Assembly (NCBI RefSeq): GCF_021155775.2
Contig: NC_060236.1
Location: 16,976,519 to 17,040,518 of the forward strand
From: Neodiprion pinetum
Taxonomy: Eukaryota; Arthropoda; Insecta; Hymenoptera; Diprionidae
Direction of reading: 5' to 3'
Length of the DNA: 64,000 nucleotides
Each line of letters begins with the position of its first letter. Position 1 is the stretch's first letter. The position numbers and the translations under genes were made by a program. This document shows, in pieces, positions 62,292-64,000 of this stretch. The notes under the pieces were generated by a model, which did not search any database, had not been told where the DNA came from, and saw only the letters and a program-made list of their open reading frames with translations.

Positions 62292-62986
62292 CGGGATGTT
62301 GAAAAAAGGTGGATACACCTGGATAGCACGAAAACGAAGTAACTTAGAGATAAACTGATAATAGATTCCTGAATAATTTTTCCCTGAGAATCCAATGGTA
62401 ATATTAGTTTTTGGGCCAGATGGGCCCAGGGGGGCCTTATGAGGCCCAACTTTGAAATTTCAAATGGAAATCCCCAGAATGCTAAATACACCTGAATAGC
62501 ACGAAAACAAAGTAACTTACAAATAAACTGACAATGGGTTTCCGAATACTTTGTCCCTAGCAATTCAATGGTGATATTAGATGTTGGGCCCAGAACGGCC
62601 TTCTTCTTTTCTTCTTCAGCATTCTTCAATATCGAAACCTACGGCACTAGGAAGGGCCTTATGATCCCGGCGGCGGTTGATACGTATTCGAACGTAAAGT
62701 TTTTCGCTGAATCCAAATTCGAACGAGAAAATTGGAGTTTCCATATGAAATTTCAAAGTTGGGCCTCATAAGGCCCCCCTGGGCCCATCTGGTCCAAAAA
62801 CTAATAATACCGAAAGAATGTAAATTCGAAAAATTGGTGATTTCGAAAAATTAACGACGGAGCCAGGAATCGAATATTACCATTGGATTCCCAGGGAAAA
62901 ATTATTCGGGAACCTATTATCAGTTTATCTCTAAGTTACTTCATTTTCGTGCTATCCAGGTGTATCCATCTTTTTTCAACACCCCG
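62292..62986. mobile_element. Foldback element with internal direct repeat
   Basis: About 695 bp. The ends read CGGGATGTTGAAAAAAGGTG (left) and CGGGGTGTTGAAAAAAGATG (right, minus strand), flanked by TATA-type sequence that would fit a TA target duplication as in Tc1/mariner. The outer 170 bp of each side are inverted copies. In addition the left arm is followed by a diverged direct copy (about 62480-62600, 'acacctgaatagcacgaaaa'). The 146-codon frame across the left arm is an artefact. The superfamily is only suggested. Confidence 0.7.
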
Positions 62987-63049
62987 TATAACAAGAGCAT
63001 GTTACGCGTTTTTTCACGAAGCGCGAAATTGAGGTTAGGATAGCGTAAT

Positions 63050-63145
63050 GTTAGGTAACAGCGCATGCGCGGTGCAAAGAAAAGACCACTTTCAACTCTC
63101 AGGACTTAAAAGTGGTAGTTTCAGTACTCCGCGCATGCGCATTCG
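63050..63145. promoter_or_regulatory. Paired NRF1/Ewg sites
   Basis: GCGCATGCGCG near 63062 and CGCGCATGCGCA near 63130 flank a short inverted repeat (ACCACTTT...AAAAGTGGT). Two strong NRF1-type palindromes 70 bp apart at the start of a CpG-rich patch indicate a promoter. Confidence 0.5.
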
Positions 63146-63180
63146 CAGATTCACTCGATCGTCATAGTAACGGGTACCTT

Positions 63181-63351
63181 ATGTACGATAAAACGCGTAA
63201 AACACGCTCCCGTTGCTGCATAAAAAACGTTCCTCGACCGGTTGATGCCGATATTGAGGTGGACGCGTCGGCGGATGACGTACCGAGTTCGTGCGGCGGG
63301 AAAGATTCCGTGTCACCGTTCCTCGGGGTTATCGGGGGCATCACACCCTAG
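63181..63351 (+). CDS. Candidate small ORF downstream of NRF1 sites
   Basis: ATG at 63181 opens a 56-codon frame ending TAG, with an acidic middle (VDADIEVDASADD). It is not recognised. The position 40-120 bp after the paired NRF1 sites makes a leader ORF or first exon possible, but minus-strand frames are open as well. Confidence 0.2.
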   Translation: MYDKTRKTRSRCCIKNVPRPVDADIEVDASADDVPSSCGGKDSVSPFLGVIGGITP

Positions 63352-64000
63352 ACACTCACTCCATCGTCAGATAAAGGCTGGTATACGGTGGATATTCCGG
63401 GCAGCCTGCTGCCGCCGCCATCATCGGTGCATCGTCATGAGCGTCGCTGACCCTTTGCGAGACCTCCGTTATCTGCCGGAGATAAGCTCTGGGCCGATGC
63501 ACAAACGCCAGTAGAAACGCTCGGCTTGATTCTTTACGACACACCGGCGACAAAAAAATATACCTTCCATTGCACCGTGGCTAAACGATTTTCTTTACGC
63601 CCGGAAAATCAGGGTCGTTGACTAAACCAGAAAACGATGCCTTTTATCAATTTTATCGTGAGACAGTCGTAAGTTGAGTATTCATCATATTATGATATTC
63701 GCAAGCTTAGAGATCTGGTTGAAAGTATGAAAATAAAAAATACCGAAATTGAAAAAAGACGCTGGGATGTAAGACTTTGTCTCAAATCAGGGTGGGCCCA
63801 ATTTTAACCAACCCAAATAAACCCATTGGATGTTACCCGAAAAAAACCCAATCTAAAAGAAATATTTTTTTCTCATTCAATGTTGTTTTTTTGAAGAAAG
63901 ATGAAATGCGTATATTTTTAGATTATATGTGTTTATTCAGTATTGAGAAAACGTAAGAATGAACCATTGACCTTAAAATAACACCTTATAGTAACTATAT
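63352..64000. other. CpG-rich then AT-rich sequence, no gene recognised
   Basis: The CpG-rich patch continues to about 63560. The rest is AT-rich and runs to the window edge. Confidence 0.35.
63635..63702 (+). repeat. Copy A of a recurring ~70-bp sequence
   Basis: 'cgatgccttttatcaatttt' followed by 'atcgtgagacagtcg' and 'ttgagtattcatca'. It shares its first half with 45996-46064 and both halves with 7985-8050. Confidence 0.55.

Noticed and set aside
62189..62629. 146-codon minus-strand frame
   Set aside because: It lies over a foldback element and its direct repeat; an artefact of repeat sequence.

Overview
The window looks like nuclear DNA of an insect, most likely a hymenopteran. It is AT-rich, with short CpG-rich patches, many long A/T runs and microsatellites, GT-AG spliced coding sequence, and many small non-autonomous DNA transposons. 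It has no bacterial-style gene layout. The order-level assignment is inference from repeat style; only the eukaryotic, animal-like character is seen directly.

Genes are very sparse. The only coding sequence I recognise with confidence is one internal exon of a UPF0489 (C5orf22-like) gene on the minus strand at 15343-15537, with clean splice sites on both sides. I found no other exon of it, so the gene would need very long introns or this is an isolated exon. Three CpG-rich patches carry NRF1-type sites and look like promoters (about 50.3, 55.1 and 63.1 kb). The first is followed by an open stretch ending in a consensus splice donor.

Mobile DNA explains much of the rest. It includes TTAA-flanked, piggyBac-like elements (326-1018, 1594-2320, 30900-31773). 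It also includes a palindromic hAT-type element with an exact 8-bp target duplication (27273-27935), two other long palindromes (24712-25379, 62292-62986), and a family with CACTG/CAGTG ends and 2-bp target duplications (about eight copies, one 1.33 kb long). There is a decayed LINE 3' end (22034-22885), a tRNA-derived SINE-like sequence (52163-52233), and a Penelope-like 3' tail with a decayed hammerhead-like motif (49460-49525).

From about 31.4 to 44.6 kb the DNA changes character: no A or T run exceeds 8, there are almost no microsatellites, and there are locally duplicated sequences and several short protein-like ORFs. At its right edge is a minus-strand reading frame (44674-45015) that I tentatively compare with the repeat-element (rep) family of ichnoviruses. 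This suggests, but does not prove, an integrated or domesticated viral segment in a parasitoid wasp genome. It is the most interesting hypothesis in the window.

Most remaining sequence is non-coding, and long stretches without recognisable content are listed as such. Apparent ORFs inside palindromes, microsatellites and CpG-rich patches were treated as chance.
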